Shown here piece after piece: positions 6,088 through 8,449 of a DNA stretch of 8,449 bases (positions are counted from its first letter, which is position 1; every line of letters begins with the position of its first letter). A program made the position numbers and the translations under genes. The stretch lies in NCBI GenBank assembly GCA_001771615.1, contig MEUF01000051.1:1-8449 (forward strand), read 5' to 3'. The notes below the pieces were generated by a model that saw only the letters and a program-made list of their open reading frames with translations, made no database searches and had not been told where the DNA came from. This stretch comes from a candidate division WOR-1 bacterium RIFOXYB2_FULL_48_7 (GTDB lineage Bacteria; Margulisbacteria; WOR-1; O2-12-FULL-45-9; XYB2-FULL-48-7).

Positions 6088-7569
6088 TTAATGCCTGATT
6101 TCTTGCTTCAGGGCTTCGACAATATCAACCATCCCTTTGGTATCCAGGGCACAATATTTTTCCAAGGCGCTGCGGACCGCCTGGCGATCAGCCGGGTCGA
6201 TTTCCGGCTCAAAAGTCACGCGCATATATTCCTGGCGGGCGGTCCACCCTTCGCCGATTTCCAGCTTATCATAGCCGGCTCCGGTCAAAGCAGGCAAGAC
6301 TACCTTCATTGAAGTACTCTCTTGCTGATCAGGGTGGTAATAGGCAAAATTTTTAAAGGGCTGCCACAGGTCAACAAAGCGATCGGCCAGCGAGTCGACC
6401 CAGCTCTGGTGCTGGGGAAAAGCTGCCGCCGCCCGTTTGAGGCAGTTCAGCTCATAATTGGCATTATAGGCCAAAATGGACCCCTGACTGCCCAGCTGTT
6501 CGCGCAATAATTGCAGCACCTCTGGACGCGGGTCGGCCTGGCCGGCCGCCAGAAAAGGGGCATGCTCCACCACTCCATCGGGAACAGCCTGTTTATGTAA
6601 TGAATATTGGAAAGGGATTTCTTCATAAGGATGGGACAGATCATAGATTGGTACGGCTGGCGCCAGCGTTTCAAAATCAAGGAAATATAGCGGATATTTC
6701 AACCCGGCCAGGAACTCATTAATCGCCGCCTTATCAATATATGCCCGGTTGTTAACAATCGCCTCATGTTGAATTTTATGTTTTTCATTTAATTCGTATT
6801 GGGGCGGTAAATCGGCCAGTTTTAGGATTCCTTTTGACATTAAGTCATAGGCTACCTTTTCCCCTTTATGCAAGACAAACACATGATCATCTTCCGGCAA
6901 AAAATGCCAGCACACTTCTTTGAGAGCACAATTATTACACTGCGTCCCCAGCTGGATGTCCGGTGGTTCAGGCAACTGGAGCACTTCCAGCAGCTGCTGA
7001 TAGGTCTCCCTCACCCCCGGCAGGCGTTCATCAACTGTTTCCGTGACATCTTCACGTCGAAATAGTTTGCCCGGCTCAATCGCCCCTTTTTTGATATAGT
7101 CCCTGTCCAGAACCATCAAAAAACAACGTCTCAACGGTAAACCGGCGCCAGTGTAAACAAACTTTTGGAAGGCAATGTCGTCATAATAATCATTTTTGAG
7201 CGAAGTGGAGCTTTTGACTTCAATCAGGTCCCAGTCCCCATTCCCGGCCGGCAGAAAAATGTCGGCAATAGCGTAAGCTTGGCCGAACACCAGCCCCCCT
7301 TCAAAAATTGGCTGTCCCTGTCGCAAGGCTTGGAGTGTTTTTTCATGGGTTCTGACCGCCGACCAGTCGCGTTCGATCAAAATACCGTTGGGATATATCA
7401 GTTGAGCATATTTCCCAACCTTTTTCCCCTCCTCCATGACCGCTTTGGTCAACGGGTCATAAGGGGGGATGGCGTTTTTGCGCTTGAATTCATACCAGAA
7501 AAGCTTGGGGCAGTGCCGCCCCTCCATAAATTTGCTTTTGGAAATAAAAGTTGGTTTTGGTTCACTCAT
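6088..7569 (-). CDS. DUF2779 protein: Cas4-like nuclease fused to a DEDD exonuclease-like domain
   Basis: Two nuclease-like domains are visible (residue numbers count from the TTG at 7572). The first, 10-225, is a PD-(D/E)xK domain of the Cas4/RecB type with D104, the pair E118-x-K120 (LIEVKSS) and the helix motif Q136-x3-Y140. Four cysteines, C21 and C212-x2-C215-x5-C221, are arranged as in Cas4, AddB and Dna2, where they hold a [4Fe-4S] cluster. The second, about 293-490, is DUF2779, an RNase H-like exonuclease fold: D299-F-E301, YNANYE (369-374) and Y473-x3-D477 resemble the DEDDy motifs. The substrate is unknown; DNA processing or repair is most likely, and no CRISPR array is nearby. ATG 7569 is used as start; the TTG at 7572 is an alternative. 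The start lies six bases after the ybaB stop with no clear Shine-Dalgarno site, so translational coupling is likely. Confidence 0.88.
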   Translation of the reverse strand: MSEPKPTFISKSKFMEGRHCPKLFWYEFKRKNAIPPYDPLTKAVMEEGKKVGKYAQLIYPNGILIERDWSAVRTHEKTLQALRQGQPIFEGGLVFGQAYAIADIFLPAGNGDWDLIEVKSSTSLKNDYYDDIAFQKFVYTGAGLPLRRCFLMVLDRDYIKKGAIEPGKLFRREDVTETVDERLPGVRETYQQLLEVLQLPEPPDIQLGTQCNNCALKEVCWHFLPEDDHVFVLHKGEKVAYDLMSKGILKLADLPPQYELNEKHKIQHEAIVNNRAYIDKAAINEFLAGLKYPLYFLDFETLAPAVPIYDLSHPYEEIPFQYSLHKQAVPDGVVEHAPFLAAGQADPRPEVLQLLREQLGSQGSILAYNANYELNCLKRAAAAFPQHQSWVDSLADRFVDLWQPFKNFAYYHPDQQESTSMKVVLPALTGAGYDKLEIGEGWTARQEYMRVTFEPEIDPADRQAVRSALEKYCALDTKGMVDIVEALKQEIRH

Positions 7570-7575
7570 CAATCA

Positions 7576-7857
7576 TTACATGCCCGGCAGACCCAACCCC
7601 CCCATTCCCTGCATCAACTTGGCGGCTTCCTGCTTGGCCTTGTGCAAGGCCTTATTGGCCGCTTCGCGGAAATTTCCCGCCAGTTTACTGGCCTCTGCAT
7701 TGGCGGGGATTTGCACATCGATAATATCCATTTCACCATTGACGAAAACCTTTAAGCCATGCGCCTCACCTTCGCATTTTATTTTGCACATGGCGTCCTT
7801 GATCAGCTTGGCCTGTTTGAGCATCTCACCCATTTTTCCAATATTACCAAAAATCAT
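7576..7857 (-). CDS. ybaB: YbaB/EbfC family nucleoid-associated protein
   Basis: YbaB/EbfC proteins are small dimers that bind DNA without strong sequence preference and help shape the nucleoid. This 93-aa protein has the family layout: an N-terminal helix with Met- and Lys-rich turns (GKMGEMLKQAK), a beta sheet containing VNGEMDIIDVQIP, a long helix (REAANKALHKAKQEAAKLMQ) and a Gly/Met tail (GMGGLGLPGM). It is a little shorter than the usual 100-110 residues, mostly in the first helix. The ATG at 7857 is chosen because a perfect AAGGAGG lies eight bases before it; an in-frame TTG at 7878 would put that site inside the gene. Its usual neighbours dnaX and recR are absent. Here it heads a unit with the DUF2779 nuclease gene. 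Confidence 0.92.
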   Translation of the reverse strand: MIFGNIGKMGEMLKQAKLIKDAMCKIKCEGEAHGLKVFVNGEMDIIDVQIPANAEASKLAGNFREAANKALHKAKQEAAKLMQGMGGLGLPGM

Positions 7858-7865
7858 TTGTGTGC

Positions 7866-7872
7866 CCTCCTT
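7866..7872 (-). promoter_or_regulatory. Ribosome binding site of ybaB
   Basis: On the minus strand these bases read AAGGAGG, eight bases before the ATG at 7857. They decide that start over the upstream in-frame TTG. The predicted transcription start is at about 7873, so the leader is barely long enough to include the site. Confidence 0.8.
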
Positions 7873-7879
7873 GAACAAA

Positions 7880-7888
7880 ATTATAACA
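7880..7888 (-). promoter_or_regulatory. Extended -10 promoter of ybaB
   Basis: The minus strand reads TGTTATAAT, a perfect -10 with TGn extension and the same nine bases as in front of bioB. No good -35 is seen. The predicted leader is about 16 nt. Confidence 0.65.
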
Positions 7889-7899
7889 CAAATAATATC

Positions 7900-7927
7900 T
7901 TGACTTTTATCGGCTATCGGCTATCAT
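7900..7927 (+). promoter_or_regulatory. Promoter of the secreted Lys-rich protein gene
   Basis: A -35 TTGACT (7900-7905, five of six) and a -10 TATCAT (7922-7927, five of six) are separated by 16 bp. The -10 ends 8 bp before the ATG at 7936. The spacer consists mostly of two copies of TATCGGC (7908-7921), and the -10 itself starts a third, partial copy. It points away from the ybaB promoter 15 bp to its left. Confidence 0.65.
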
Positions 7928-7935
7928 TGCTGTGT

Positions 7936-8449
7936 ATGCAAAACCACAAAAGAGTTATCGCCCTGATCCTGGCTGTTTTTTTTGCCCTGACTTTGTTCGT
8001 TTTCCCAACCCAGGCGGCCAAAAAGAAACCCTCCAGCAAAAAAGTTAAAATCGCTGCCAAAAAGCGGACTACCAAGAAAACCATCAAGAAAATCAGCAAA
8101 AAACCGATCAAGAAAATCAGGAAAGCCAAAAAGAAATCCCGGCGGACTATCAAAAAAGCCAAAAAGAAAGTCACCGCAAAAGCTAAAATCAAAAAATGGA
8201 CCGGGCCGCGGCCTGATTTTCCGGTAGTTGATGACACGCAGAAACAGACATATACGCCTGTCACCCCCATGACCACCACAACCCTGCCGGCCCCGCCGCC
8301 CCCGCCGGTTGTGACCCAAAAACAGCCCATGAACCGCGGTATTTTTATGCCTACTATCGGTTCGGTCGGCGGCACAACAGCTTTGGGGGTAACTTTTATC
8401 GGCCCGCTGGCCGGCGATGCCAATCTGGGAGTAACGGGCTTGTATGGTA
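7936..8449 (+). CDS. Secreted lysine-rich protein, N-terminal part (runs off the right edge)
   Basis: 171 codons are open from the ATG at 7936 to the window edge. Residues 1-27 form a clear signal peptide: HKR, then a hydrophobic core (VIALILAVFFALTLFVF) and a cleavage site after TQA. Residues 28-88 are extremely basic, about half Lys or Arg, with repeated KKxxKK and AKKK patterns like histone H1 tails. Residues 89-133 are rich in Pro and Thr with a run of five prolines, typical of an extended linker. From 135 a Gly-rich part begins (GSVGGTTALGVTF, then LAGDANLGVTGLYG) that could start a beta-barrel or other outer-membrane domain. I do not recognise the family. A basic region binding peptidoglycan, LPS or nucleic acid outside the cytoplasm would fit, but this is inference. 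No Shine-Dalgarno site is present; the promoter abuts the start. Confidence 0.85.
   Translation, partial: MQNHKRVIALILAVFFALTLFVFPTQAAKKKPSSKKVKIAAKKRTTKKTIKKISKKPIKKIRKAKKKSRRTIKKAKKKVTAKAKIKKWTGPRPDFPVVDDTQKQTYTPVTPMTTTTLPAPPPPPVVTQKQPMNRGIFMPTIGSVGGTTALGVTFIGPLAGDANLGVTGLYG

Noticed and set aside
7858..7878. Longer ybaB starting at TTG 7878
   Set aside because: The perfect AAGGAGG lies between that TTG and ATG 7857, and the ATG gives the usual family N-terminus.
7165..7903. Plus-strand frames opposite the DUF2779 and ybaB genes
   Set aside because: They have no family features and lie opposite two well-supported genes.
7914..8423. Minus-strand open frames that look like a multi-pass membrane protein rich in Phe and Leu
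   Set aside because: They are the antisense of the Lys-rich region: AAA/AAG codons read backwards give Phe and Leu. The plus-strand gene has a promoter and a signal peptide.

Overview
The window carries a biotin-synthesis locus and a second, unrelated gene cluster, in a compact genome with almost no intergenic space. No tRNA, rRNA, CRISPR array, insertion sequence or phage gene is visible. All stops are consistent with the standard code. The BioB variant (HHNLET type, as I recall mostly found in anaerobes) and a secreted Lys-rich protein whose downstream part could be an outer-membrane domain suggest an uncultured, probably anaerobic, diderm bacterium. I cannot name the phylum from the sequence alone.

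Left part (1-2809, minus strand): an 883-residue protein that I cannot assign to a family is followed after 9 bp by the first 49 codons of a small alpha/beta hydrolase resembling BioH, the pimeloyl-ACP methyl ester esterase. The hydrolase runs off the left edge.

Middle (2891-5581, plus strand): bioB, bioF and bioD overlap one another (17 bp and 40 bp) and form one tightly coupled operon. It transcribes away from the 883-aa gene across an 81-bp divergent region. That region holds an extended -10 element and a small inverted repeat placed like an operator. BioF makes 8-amino-7-oxononanoate, BioD makes dethiobiotin and BioB makes biotin. The BioA step (DAPA aminotransferase) has no gene here. 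bioD contains an in-frame array of 7-bp repeats.

Right part (5562-7857, minus strand): a YbaB/EbfC nucleoid-associated protein, a Cas4-like nuclease fused to a DUF2779 exonuclease domain, and a short VIT/CCC1-like membrane protein lie in a row. The last meets bioD tail to tail with a 20-bp overlap. Divergent from ybaB, a secreted, extremely lysine-rich protein starts at 7936 and runs off the right edge.

One theme links the regions. Three genes that begin transcription units (bioB, the VIT-like gene and the secreted Lys-rich gene) have a -10 element only 6-8 bp before the ATG and no Shine-Dalgarno sequence, so their mRNAs are probably leaderless. Genes inside operons (bioF, bioD) have Shine-Dalgarno sites, and ybaB has a minimal leader just long enough to hold one.
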